Shown one piece after another: positions 26,191-33,853 of a stretch of 64,000 nt of DNA. Made by a program: the position numbers and the translations under genes. Positions within the stretch are counted from its first letter, which is position 1; each line of letters starts with the position of its first letter. This stretch comes from Flavobacteriales bacterium (GTDB lineage: Bacteria; Bacteroidota; Bacteroidia; Flavobacteriales_D; Sanyastnellaceae): assembly GCA_947466425.1 (NCBI GenBank), contig CANIBZ010000011.1, positions 1 through 64,000 on the forward strand, in the 5' to 3' direction. The notes beneath the pieces are model-generated. The model did no database searches. It saw only the letters and a program-made list of their open reading frames with translations, and was not told where the DNA came from.

Positions 26191-26877
26191 TTAAAAGGTG
26201 TGAGCGATAGATACCACTGAAATTTTACCTTGAAACTCTTTTCGAATAACCTGAAAGGCCGATTCCAACGTAGCGCCAGTCGTTATCACGTCATCTACAA
26301 TTAAGATGTGGTTTACGTTCGGTGGAATTTTACTTTCGATTTGAAATTCAATCTTCCGGCTATTCATTCGTTCCATGCGGTTTCCTTTGGTGGCGCCTTT
26401 TCCAGCTTTTTGTTTTTTTAAAACCATTGAAATGGGAAGCGTAGTTTCCTCAGATATTCCTTCGCAGAGAACGCGCGATTGATTATACCCGCGTTCGAGT
26501 TCTTTGTTCCTGTGCAGAGGAATGGGTATCAGTAAATCAACGTCATGCAACCAAGGTGTTTTCAATAAACGTTTGCCCATTTCCTTCCCAAAGAAATTTC
26601 CAATTTGCATGTTCTTTTTGTATTTGAGTTCATGTATCGCCCGCTGTTCAATGCTTTTAGGTTGAAAGAAATAAAGCGATTGGACACTGTGCAGAGACAT
26701 GCGATAGGATAACTGCACAAAAAGTGTATTACTCCTTCTTTCGAAGTGATTTGTATGGTGAAGATATTGTTTGCAGAAGAAACACATTCCTTCTTCCTTC
26801 AAGGATAGACTTCGGTCGCAGGCGCTGCACACGCGCGGAAACCAACAATTCAACAGAATATTCAAAATCTTTCTCAT
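26191..26877 (-). CDS. comF: ComF family protein (phosphoribosyltransferase domain)
   Basis: A 228-residue ComFC-like protein. Seen: an N-terminal zinc-binding double Cys pair (CSAC about 17-20 and CFFC about 32-35), and a C-terminal type I phosphoribosyltransferase domain with the PRPP loop ILIVDDVITTGATLES. ComFC is needed for DNA uptake in naturally competent bacteria, at the single-stranded DNA translocation step. No other competence gene is in this window, so a competence role is family knowledge only. It is divergent from panD with a 44-bp gap. Confidence 0.92.
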   Translation of the reverse strand: MRKILNILLNCWFPRVCSACDRSLSLKEEGMCFFCKQYLHHTNHFERRSNTLFVQLSYRMSLHSVQSLYFFQPKSIEQRAIHELKYKKNMQIGNFFGKEMGKRLLKTPWLHDVDLLIPIPLHRNKELERGYNQSRVLCEGISEETTLPISMVLKKQKAGKGATKGNRMERMNSRKIEFQIESKIPPNVNHILIVDDVITTGATLESAFQVIRKEFQGKISVVSIAHTF

Positions 26878-26907
26878 AATTATGGCGCTAAGATGAGAAA
26901 TGAAGAT

Positions 26908-26915
26908 TAAATTTG
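26908..26915 (+). promoter_or_regulatory. -7 box (TAAATTTG) of panD
   Basis: TAAATTTG fits the -7 consensus and ends six bases before the panD ATG (26922), again predicting a near-leaderless mRNA. No clear -33 TTG is seen. Confidence 0.5.
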
Positions 26916-26921
26916 CCGCCT

Positions 26922-27272
26922 ATGATTATTCAGGTTTTAAAGTCAAAAATTCACCGAGTAACTGTAACTGAGGCAGATGTGAATTATATAGGCAGCATAA
27001 CAATAGACCCAATTCTATTGGAAGCTGCAAATATGATAGAGGGCGAGCGCGTTCAAGTTTTGAATTGTGCAAATGGCGAGCGCCTTGAAACCTATATAAT
27101 TTTAGGCGAAAGAGGAAGTGGTGTAATATGCTTGAATGGTCCGGCTGCATTGAAATGCACGGTAGGAGATATTGTTATCGTTTGCTCCTACGCGCAAATG
27201 GAATTTGAAGAAGCTAAAAGCTTCAAGCCCTGGGTTATTTTTCCGAATACCCCGACCAATACCCTGGTTTAA
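26922..27272 (+). CDS. panD: Aspartate 1-decarboxylase (pyruvoyl enzyme precursor)
   Basis: A 116-residue proenzyme that makes beta-alanine from aspartate for pantothenate. The self-processing site Gly24-Ser25 is present in the canonical YIGSITID context, so cleavage would expose the Ser25-derived pyruvoyl group on the alpha chain. The downstream GERVQVLN and LNGPAALKC motifs are typical. The ATG at 26922 puts the cleavage site at exactly the E. coli position; a TTG three codons upstream is rejected. Its stop shares the TTAA tetramer with the stop of the convergent esterase gene. Confidence 0.97.
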   Translation: MIIQVLKSKIHRVTVTEADVNYIGSITIDPILLEAANMIEGERVQVLNCANGERLETYIILGERGSGVICLNGPAALKCTVGDIVIVCSYAQMEFEEAKSFKPWVIFPNTPTNTLV

Positions 27273-28009
27273 TTCAACGATTTTTTTTGAAAAGGAGGGA
27301 AGTATGTTGGTTCCCCTTTTTGATTTTTCAGGAAGAAATCATAGAGTTCTGTCGTTCTAAACATGCGCTCCAATGTCCCGTGGTCGTGGGTTTCGAAAAC
27401 AGTGAACTTCACATTTTTTGAATCGCATGATTTAATTCGCTCTACAATTTCATAAGACTCCCCGAAAGGAACGGCACGATCTAATTTTCCGTGCGCAACC
27501 CAAACAGGTATTGTAGACAGATTGCAAGCGTCTTTTGCTTTTCCTCCACCACAAAATGCAGCTACAGCGCAGAATTTGCCGGGATATTTTCCTGCGGTAT
27601 AAAGTGATCCGTACCCTCCCAAACTCATACCTGTAATTGAAATTCTTGTTGTATCTATTCGATGTGTTTTGGCTAATTCATTCAAACAAGAAATAACCTT
27701 ATCGGGGCTCCACGATTCGCCATTATTCACTTGAGGGGCAATAATAATTGCCGGGAATTTTCTTCCTTTTTCCACCTCAGCAATTAATCCATATTTCTTA
27801 ACTAAACTTAAGTCGGTTCCGCTTAAGCTTCGGCCATGAAGAAATACAAATACAGGCCAAAGGCTGTCCTTATTAGCGTTGTAATTTTCCGGCTCGTAGC
27901 ACCAGTAGTGGTATGCAGCCCGGTTGTTTTCAACTTTGAATAATTTTGATTTTTGTCCGAATGCGATGCAGGTTACTAGGACAAGAAATAATGTTAGTTT
28001 AGTTTTCAT
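27269..28009 (-). CDS. Exported carboxylesterase/prolyl-oligopeptidase-like hydrolase
   Basis: A 246-residue alpha/beta hydrolase with a signal peptide (cleavage likely after AFG or FGQ near residue 18). Seen: [11 protein letters not shown] oxyanion region, nucleophile elbow GMSLGG (about 145-150), an acid in [10 protein letters not shown] and the catalytic His in THDHGT. It resembles the esterase D/LpqC-type and phospholipase/carboxylesterase groups found as dienelactone-hydrolase-like exported enzymes. It overlaps the PQQ-like lipoprotein gene by four bases (ATGA), so the two are translationally coupled and probably act in the same envelope process. Substrate unknown. Confidence 0.85.
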   Translation of the reverse strand: MKTKLTLFLVLVTCIAFGQKSKLFKVENNRAAYHYWCYEPENYNANKDSLWPVFVFLHGRSLSGTDLSLVKKYGLIAEVEKGRKFPAIIIAPQVNNGESWSPDKVISCLNELAKTHRIDTTRISITGMSLGGYGSLYTAGKYPGKFCAVAAFCGGGKAKDACNLSTIPVWVAHGKLDRAVPFGESYEIVERIKSCDSKNVKFTVFETHDHGTLERMFRTTELYDFFLKNQKGEPTYFPPFQKKSLN

Positions 28010-29580
28010 TCGATTACAAAGCTATAGATTTTATTTCCTCGTGCAGGTTGAATTATTCTGTTGTTCCAAGCAATGGGAGATGATTCAAAAATACACCCCA
28101 TATCTTGGGAAAACATAACTTCGCCTGTAAGTCCGTCGACCAACAGGACGAATCCATTTACAGTTGGAACATACAAGGTTGGAGCACCGTTTTGATCATA
28201 CACTGCAATAGGAGATACCCAGCTGTATCTCGAAAGTGGAATTTCGAAAATAAGATTACCATTGGTTTTGTTTACAGCGACGAGCATACCGGCGCCGTGC
28301 AGATCTGTGCGTGAGAATACAGTGTAGATGATATCTGCAGCTTTTTCTTTTCCGAGCAATGGGGTTGAAAGCATACCTCCATTGTTAACTTTTTCGCCCA
28401 TGGAAGAATAGCATTTTTTTTCGAAATGCCATACTTCCTTTCCTGTTAGTCCATTTATTTTCCTCAAATAACCAAATCCCTCGGCGCCTTGCTTGTCTAC
28501 TTCATTTCCAATTAAAATATAAGGAATTTCATTTTCGATTGAAATAACTGGTGAGGCGTCCGAGTCATCTATGTTAAAGAAATGCCAGCGCGGTTTCATG
28601 TTGCGTAAATCGGCGCAGATAACATTTCCACCGTTGTCGGTGAAGTAACCCAATTGCTTGTATGCGCTTGGGCTGGATTCAATTCCTTGGTAATGCGAAT
28701 CAGAAAGCTTGTATCTGAATTGCTCAATTTTGTCGAATAAATTTTTACTGAAATCGTGACGATAGATTACCCCTGATTCAGTTGGCCAAATCATGGTTGA
28801 ACTTGTTGTGTCAATCAATGGAGAGGCGTCGCATGCTCCCCATTTGCGGTATGCAAATCTTGACGGAAGAAACTCTTCGTGTAAAAGCGTTTGTTTCTTT
28901 AAATGAAAAATGCGCCAGGCCATTTCCCCTCTGTGTGGAATTCCATGACCAACATAGAGTAGGTCTTTGTTTTTAGGATCAATGCTCGGCGTTCCTTTTA
29001 TTGGATTTCGAATAGAGAGTGGCGGACGAGTTTCAATTCCGGTTTCGAAATCCAAAAAATAAATATTTCCTGAAAGTGAAATCTGGATAATTTCTTTTAA
29101 TTCATTTCGATTTAAAAACTCAGGTTTAAGATTCGGTAATTGAGCCAATTCATTTTTTTTCCAATTCACAACCAAGGGTTGGCCCGTCCAGCCGGCGCCT
29201 CCGCCCCAATAGCCAAAATTCCCGCGCATGGAATCAATTGCGGTTTTGAACTCCCAATCAATACGAATGCTTTTTGGTTTTGAATTGACTTTTCCTCGAA
29301 CAGGAGAATTCCGCTGATTACCTCCTCTGAAAGTGAAAATGCCTTCAGGATTTTCTTCGTCCCTGTCGAAATATAATTTTTCAATAACAGCAACCGAAGT
29401 GTCTAAAGGTTCTAATTCAAAGGTAGAATCTATGCTGTCGTTGAAATAGCTAATCTCTTTTTTCTTTATTTCTATTTTAGCTTCTGGAGTTGTTGGCGAT
29501 TGCTTTGTTGGAATTTCGCATGCACAGAATGCAAATATGAATAGAATTGGGTAGAGGTTACTTTTATTCACGTTTATCAT
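28006..29580 (-). CDS. PQQ-like beta-propeller lipoprotein
   Basis: A 524-residue protein with a lipobox (AFCAC near residue 20) followed by a charged linker and a beta-propeller: repeated blades with D-x-x-T-G-x-x-x-W type elements such as LDFETGIETRPP, INGLTGKEVWHFEK, VNKTNGNLIFEIPL and VDGLTGEVMFSQD. These blades define PQQ-binding-like proteins; many, such as BamB, bind no PQQ. There is no dehydrogenase active site that I can identify. It is coupled to the downstream esterase. A -7 box (TATCTTTG, complement) lies just upstream. Confidence 0.8.
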   Translation of the reverse strand: MINVNKSNLYPILFIFAFCACEIPTKQSPTTPEAKIEIKKKEISYFNDSIDSTFELEPLDTSVAVIEKLYFDRDEENPEGIFTFRGGNQRNSPVRGKVNSKPKSIRIDWEFKTAIDSMRGNFGYWGGGAGWTGQPLVVNWKKNELAQLPNLKPEFLNRNELKEIIQISLSGNIYFLDFETGIETRPPLSIRNPIKGTPSIDPKNKDLLYVGHGIPHRGEMAWRIFHLKKQTLLHEEFLPSRFAYRKWGACDASPLIDTTSSTMIWPTESGVIYRHDFSKNLFDKIEQFRYKLSDSHYQGIESSPSAYKQLGYFTDNGGNVICADLRNMKPRWHFFNIDDSDASPVISIENEIPYILIGNEVDKQGAEGFGYLRKINGLTGKEVWHFEKKCYSSMGEKVNNGGMLSTPLLGKEKAADIIYTVFSRTDLHGAGMLVAVNKTNGNLIFEIPLSRYSWVSPIAVYDQNGAPTLYVPTVNGFVLLVDGLTGEVMFSQDMGCIFESSPIAWNNRIIQPARGNKIYSFVIE

Positions 29581-29590
29581 TTAATTCATG

Positions 29591-29598
29591 CAAAGATA
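29591..29598 (-). promoter_or_regulatory. -7 box (TATCTTTG) of the PQQ-like lipoprotein gene
   Basis: On the minus strand the sequence reads TATCTTTG, an exact TAnnTTTG match, 10 bp before the start at 29580. It is back-to-back with the kynU -7 box on the other strand. Confidence 0.5.
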
Positions 29599-29614
29599 GT
29601 TACTGAGCTTCCAC

Positions 29615-29622
29615 TAAATTTG
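29615..29622 (+). promoter_or_regulatory. -7 box (TAAATTTG) of kynU
   Basis: TAAATTTG is an exact -7 consensus match 20 bp upstream of the kynU ATG. No clear -33 element is seen at the usual distance. Confidence 0.5.
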
Positions 29623-29642
29623 CATTCAAATAAATACGGCTT

Positions 29643-30917
29643 ATGAGCGCTTGGAAGAATACAGCGGAGTTTGCGAAAATGAAAGACGAGTCTAATCCGT
29701 TGAAAGCATTGCGTGAAGAATACTTCATTCCGAAGCACAACGGAATTCCTATGTTATACTTCACGGGTAACTCACTCGGATTGCAACCCAAAGGTGTGAA
29801 GGAGTATTTACTTCAAGAATTAAGTGATTGGGAAAAGTTTGGAGTAGAGGGACATTTCGATGCGAAGCGTCCTTGGTTCAATTATCATGAGGTGCTTACT
29901 GAATCGCTTGCAAACGTTGTTGGCGCAAAGAACTCTGAAGTCGTAGCAATGAATCAACTTACGGTGAATTTGCATTTATTGCTCATTAGTTTTTATCGTC
30001 CTTCTGGAAAACGAACGAAGATTTTATTCGAACATAAACCTTTTCCTTCCGATAGATACGCCTTCGAATCACAAGCGAAGCTGCATGGATTAAATCCGGA
30101 AGATGTCTTAGTTGAAATGCAGCCTCGCGAAGGAGAAGTGTTGATTCGTGAAGAGGACATTCTTTCGAAAATTAATGAGTTAGGTGATGAGCTCGCTGTT
30201 GTTTGTTTCGGTGCCGTGAACTATTTCAGCGGACAATATTTTAATTGTGAAGCGCTTGCAAAAGCAGGTCATGATGTTGGTGCGAAGGTGGGTTTAGACT
30301 TGGCGCATGCAGCTGGAAATATTGATTTGAAATTACACGATTGGGACATTGATTTTGCTTGTTGGTGCAGTTATAAATATTTGAATAGCGGTCCTGGCGG
30401 AGTCTCTGGAATTTACGTGCATGAACGTCATCACGGAGAAGAGGTCTTGCGTCTTGCGGGTTGGTGGGGCAACAAAGCAGAGACTCGATTCTTGATGCAG
30501 AAAAATTTCGATCCAACGCATTCAGCAGAGGCATGGCAAATGAGTAATGCTCCGGTTTTAAGCATGGCTGCTCATCGTGCAGCTTTAGATCTATTTGATC
30601 GCACATCAATGGATGAATTGCGCGCACAGTCGAAAGAGCTTACTGCTTATTTGGAATTTGTATTTGATGGGTTGAAAGCAAAAGGAGTTCCTGTTGAACA
30701 ATTGACTTCGCGAAATGCGAATGAAAGAGGTTGTCAACTTTCTATTCGTTTGGAAGGAAGAACAAAAGATTTTGTTGGGGTATTGGCCAAGGAAGGCGTA
30801 GTAGTTGACTGGCGCGAACCAGACATCATTCGTATGGCACCTGTTCCGATGTACAATTCATTCCAAGACATCTATGCCTTCGGGAAAGTTATGGAGCGGA
30901 TTTACGGCGTGAATTAA
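29643..30917 (+). CDS. kynU: Kynureninase
   Basis: A 424-residue PLP enzyme that cleaves kynurenine or 3-hydroxykynurenine to anthranilate or 3-hydroxyanthranilate plus alanine. Seen: FTGNSLGLQPKGV, the GLDLAHAAGNIDL region, the PLP lysine in CWCSYKYLNSGPGG and the conserved WWGN segment with LMQKNFDPTHSAEAWQMSN. No kynA, kynB or haaO gene is adjacent, so the rest of a tryptophan-to-NAD route must be elsewhere if present; nadC at 6914-7759 would be its end. The stop shares a TTAA tetramer with the convergent TauE-like gene. Confidence 0.96.
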   Translation: MSAWKNTAEFAKMKDESNPLKALREEYFIPKHNGIPMLYFTGNSLGLQPKGVKEYLLQELSDWEKFGVEGHFDAKRPWFNYHEVLTESLANVVGAKNSEVVAMNQLTVNLHLLLISFYRPSGKRTKILFEHKPFPSDRYAFESQAKLHGLNPEDVLVEMQPREGEVLIREEDILSKINELGDELAVVCFGAVNYFSGQYFNCEALAKAGHDVGAKVGLDLAHAAGNIDLKLHDWDIDFACWCSYKYLNSGPGGVSGIYVHERHHGEEVLRLAGWWGNKAETRFLMQKNFDPTHSAEAWQMSNAPVLSMAAHRAALDLFDRTSMDELRAQSKELTAYLEFVFDGLKAKGVPVEQLTSRNANERGCQLSIRLEGRTKDFVGVLAKEGVVVDWREPDIIRMAPVPMYNSFQDIYAFGKVMERIYGVN

Positions 30918-31318
30918 TTCGAACCGAACAAAACTTTACTTGACTCATAGAGCAGCTTCAACGCCCCAAGAAGCATAACAAGCGCAAATCCGAATTTCAC
31001 TTTAGCAATGGGAATATTGTGTGCGAATTTGCTTCCGAAGAGTGCTCCTGAAATAAAGCCTGCACCAATGAGAAGGGCAGCTGTAGTGTTTACATTTCCT
31101 TGCTTGTAATAATGCATCACGGCTAGAAAACCTACCGGTAGCAAGAGAACAGCTAAACTTGTCCCTTGCGCTTGAAGTTGTGTGTAGCCGAGAAAGTAGA
31201 CAAGAGCAGGGACAATAATAAGTCCTCCGCCAACACCAACAAATCCGCTAAGCATGCCCGAAGCCATGCCAATGGCGAGAAGCAAGAAAACAACGTATGC
31301 AGTAATTTCCATTTTCAT
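30914..31318 (-). CDS. Half-size TauE/SafE-type transporter (TSUP family)
   Basis: A 134-residue membrane protein with four helices and a single copy of the TSUP signature GFVGVGGGLIIVPALVYFLG. Typical TauE/SafE proteins are about 250 residues with two such repeats, so this is a one-repeat form that presumably works as a dimer. I see no second half fused or next to it and no frameshift. Family members export sulfite, sulfoacetate or related anions across the inner membrane. It is convergent with kynU and divergent from gcvH. Confidence 0.8.
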   Translation of the reverse strand: MKMEITAYVVFLLLAIGMASGMLSGFVGVGGGLIIVPALVYFLGYTQLQAQGTSLAVLLLPVGFLAVMHYYKQGNVNTTAALLIGAGFISGALFGSKFAHNIPIAKVKFGFALVMLLGALKLLYESSKVLFGSN

Positions 31319-31350
31319 AAAGTCTGGGTGAAAGTTAGTCTTATTTTTAA

Positions 31351-31380
31351 TTGTTCCACTTCAAACTTCCCTTATTTTTG
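31351..31380 (+). promoter_or_regulatory. Promoter of gcvH
   Basis: TTG (31351-31353) and TATTTTTG (31373-31380) are separated by 19 bp, a full match to the phylum's -33/-7 promoter. Transcription would start near 31386, about 16 bp before the gcvH ATG. An upstream in-frame TTG that would lengthen GcvH is the -33 element itself. Confidence 0.75.
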
Positions 31381-31401
31381 TTCCACATAATATTGAAAAC
31401 A

Positions 31402-31779
31402 ATGAATTTTCCAGCTGAATTAAAGTACACAAAAGACCACGAGTGGGTTCGCATTGAAGGCGATATCGCTACTGTAGGCGTTACAGATTTCGCGCAAAGC
31501 GAATTAGGTGATATTGTATTTGTTGAAATTGAAACTCAAGGTGAGAGCCTAGAAGAACATGCAATCTTCGGAACAGTTGAAGCGGTAAAGACCGTTAGCG
31601 ATTTGTTTATGCCAGTTTCAGGAACTGTTATTGAAGTAAATGCTGGATTAGAAGCTGATCCTGCGCATGTGAACAACGATCCATACGGAAGCGGTTGGAT
31701 GATCAAAGTGAAATTATCAGAAGGAGCTGACCTTAGTTCTTTAATGGACGCTGCAGCTTATGAAGCTTTGGTGGGTTAA
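31402..31779 (+). CDS. gcvH: Glycine cleavage system H protein
   Basis: A 125-residue lipoyl carrier that shuttles the aminomethyl group between the P and T proteins and the reduced lipoate to L protein. The lipoylated Lys63 sits in [12 protein letters not shown] and the family motif [10 protein letters not shown] is at the N-terminus, confirming the ATG at 31402. The C-terminal 20 bp overlap the VanZ-like gene in another frame. gcvP and gcvT are not in the window, which is usual for this phylum. Confidence 0.97.
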   Translation: MNFPAELKYTKDHEWVRIEGDIATVGVTDFAQSELGDIVFVEIETQGESLEEHAIFGTVEAVKTVSDLFMPVSGTVIEVNAGLEADPAHVNNDPYGSGWMIKVKLSEGADLSSLMDAAAYEALVG

Positions 31780-32131
31780 TCTTCCAAAAAAATATAGAAC
31801 GGCTGCTCACATTTTGTGGGCAGTTGTTGTTTTTGGCCTACACGCCATGCCTAGCAAATCCTTCCCGAAAATATCTTTTTGGGAGAATTTAGGCCCTGAT
31901 AAATTTGTTCACGCGTTCATGTTTTTTGTTGCAACAGCGCTTGCTGTTTTTTCGGGATGGGGGAAGCTGAGGTCTGCTACAGTATGGATATGCGCAGGGG
32001 TTCTTCTGGAATACTATCAATTCTATTTTACTACCGATCGTTCTTTTGATTGGTTCGATGTGTTGGCTGATGCTACAGGAGTGTTTATCGCGCTGGTGAT
32101 TTTAAATGGAACTGTTTCGAACCGAGGATAG
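31760..32131 (+). CDS. VanZ-family small membrane protein
   Basis: A 123-residue protein with four helices: an N-terminal helix ending in MPSKSF, the family motif [15 protein letters not shown], and the conserved acidic [24 protein letters not shown] segment before the last helix. VanZ proteins are linked to glycopeptide resistance only in Gram-positives; here the function is unknown and probably envelope-related. It overlaps the gcvH end by 20 bp, so it is co-expressed with gcvH, and its own end overlaps the convergent kinase gene by 30 bp. Confidence 0.85.
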   Translation: MKLWWVNLPKKYRTAAHILWAVVVFGLHAMPSKSFPKISFWENLGPDKFVHAFMFFVATALAVFSGWGKLRSATVWICAGVLLEYYQFYFTTDRSFDWFDVLADATGVFIALVILNGTVSNRG

Positions 32132-32614
32132 AATTAAGGATTTTTTTTCAGCTAAGCTTCCTGATAGAACTATAAATTTTACTTGTGAATTTCGAAGTTC
32201 AATTTTATATTTTTCAAATAATCTTTCTCTCTCTGCTTGAGCCGGCGAGCTTCTAAGTGGATCAACCTCCCACTCAACATCAGGTGCACACAAAAAGTGA
32301 ATGTCCATGTTAAACGAAGGGACAATTTCAAGTTCAGGTAATTGCAATAGGAAAACTTCATCGTTCCAAATTCGCAGAACGAAAATATCGGTGTCGAAAA
32401 TTTGATAGTTGCTCGAAGTTATTTTATTAAAAAGCGAAGATTGATTTTTTACAATCTGAGTGAAATCATTTTCACAGACTCGAACAATTTTTCGTTCTTC
32501 AAGATATTCGCGAGCAAATTCAGGGATGTAGTCAGAATCAGAAAGCTCTGATGACAGCCATTTGGAAAGGGTTGTTTTGCCACTCGATTCTGGGCCCGTG
32601 AAAGCAATGCGCAT
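32102..32614 (-). CDS. NadR-like P-loop kinase (ribosylnicotinamide kinase domain type)
   Basis: A 170-residue P-loop protein with Walker A GPESSGKTT at the very N-terminus, the PEFAREYLEE segment and a Walker B-like YQIFDTDIFVLRIW region, the arrangement of the C-terminal kinase domain of NadR. That domain phosphorylates nicotinamide riboside to NMN. No nucleotidyltransferase or DNA-binding domain is fused. With PnuC at 21395-21901 it would form a nicotinamide riboside uptake-and-trap pair, although the genes are not adjacent. Other AAA_28 P-loop kinases look similar, so substrate is inferred. Confidence 0.75.
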   Translation of the reverse strand: MRIAFTGPESSGKTTLSKWLSSELSDSDYIPEFAREYLEERKIVRVCENDFTQIVKNQSSLFNKITSSNYQIFDTDIFVLRIWNDEVFLLQLPELEIVPSFNMDIHFLCAPDVEWEVDPLRSSPAQAERERLFEKYKIELRNSQVKFIVLSGSLAEKKSLILSSVRNSSI

Positions 32615-32641
32615 TGAATACTTTGTTGTTACTTTGCAAAG

Positions 32642-33853
32642 ATGTCAAATACTGAGCGACTCTCATCGAAAATAAAACAACGCGACTTCAAATTGAATGC
32701 GCTACTTGAATTAACTGAAGCTATCAATGCGAATAGTTCAGAGCAAGATTTGATTTTCCAATTTCAAAATATTGTACAAACGCATTTGGGTATTGAGAAA
32801 TTGGCCCTCTTTGTTAAGCGAGAAGATTGGCAATGCTTGCTTCAATATGGCGACATGAACGTTTCAGAATTTGTTATTCCGACCGATGACTTTTTTCATA
32901 CAAATAAAGGCGTTGCGCTTTCGGAAGATGCTTCACATGAGTCTTATGATGTAGTTGTACCAGTATTGCACAACAATCAACCACTGGCTATTGCGCTTGC
33001 AGGAGATAACGCTGAGGATGCGCGCGGAATGAGTCCTACCGTGAAGCACATGCGCTTCCTTCAAACTTTAACATCGGTGCTTAGTGTTGCTCTCGAGAAT
33101 AAAAGATTGCTGACCAATTTGGTTCAACAAGAAAGATTGAAAAAGGAATTGGAACTAGCGGCAGAAATGCAGCAATTGCTCTTACCCAATCATTTTCCAG
33201 ATACAGCGGTTTGGAATGTTCAAGGAATTTATCGCGCTCACCAACAAGTGGGTGGAGACTATTACGATGTCTTTCAAATTTCTCCGGAGGAATGGGTGTT
33301 CTGTTTAGGTGATGTTTCTGGAAAAGGAATGCCTGCGGCATTTTTAATGTCGAATTTCCAAGCTTATGTGCGAAATGCATTCGAAGAGAAACGTCCCGAT
33401 TTAGTTAGTCTCGCGAACAAGTTGAATAAGCGTGTTTGGGATGCCGTTCAAGGTGAAAAGTTCATCACCTTTTTTCTAGCTGTTTACAATTCGAAAATTC
33501 AAGAGTTGGAATATGTAAACTGCGGTCACAACGCACCTGTATTTAAAACAGCAAGTGAATTCAAACATTTCGGTGCTACTTCAATTGGATTGGGAATGCT
33601 TCCAGAATTGCCGAGAGTGAGCGCGGTCGAAGAAAAGATTAATTCAGGAGATGTCTTGTTGGGCTATACAGATGGGCTTGTTGAAGTGAACAATGCTGAA
33701 GGAGATTATTTCGAAATTGAAGGCATTGAACGAAATATGAAAGGCTCACACGCCAAGGATGTTTGTCTTTCAGTTGAGAATGCAGCAAATGTTTTCCGCG
33801 GCGAATGTTTGTTCAACGATGATGTAGCCATTCTTGCTATTTGTTGGAAATAG
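32642..33853 (+). CDS. GAF-domain PP2C/SpoIIE-type serine phosphatase
   Basis: A 403-residue signalling protein: N-terminal GAF-like domain (about 20-160), a helical linker with LKKELELAAEMQQLLLP typical of RsbU-type phosphatases, and a SpoIIE/PP2C domain (about 190-400) with metal-binding Asp in VGGDYYDVF, LGDVSGKGMPAAF, GYTDGLVEV and FNDDVAIL. Such phosphatases usually act on an anti-sigma-factor antagonist in a partner-switching pathway, but no anti-sigma kinase or STAS protein is in this window. It is divergent from the NadR-like kinase with a 27-bp gap and convergent with the O-antigen ligase, overlapping by 17 bp. Confidence 0.88.
   Translation: MSNTERLSSKIKQRDFKLNALLELTEAINANSSEQDLIFQFQNIVQTHLGIEKLALFVKREDWQCLLQYGDMNVSEFVIPTDDFFHTNKGVALSEDASHESYDVVVPVLHNNQPLAIALAGDNAEDARGMSPTVKHMRFLQTLTSVLSVALENKRLLTNLVQQERLKKELELAAEMQQLLLPNHFPDTAVWNVQGIYRAHQQVGGDYYDVFQISPEEWVFCLGDVSGKGMPAAFLMSNFQAYVRNAFEEKRPDLVSLANKLNKRVWDAVQGEKFITFFLAVYNSKIQELEYVNCGHNAPVFKTASEFKHFGATSIGLGMLPELPRVSAVEEKINSGDVLLGYTDGLVEVNNAEGDYFEIEGIERNMKGSHAKDVCLSVENAANVFRGECLFNDDVAILAICWK

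Noticed and set aside
31351-31401. A 17-residue N-terminal extension of GcvH from a TTG
   Set aside because: The TTG is the -33 element of the gcvH promoter and the extension is hydrophobic, unlike GcvH.
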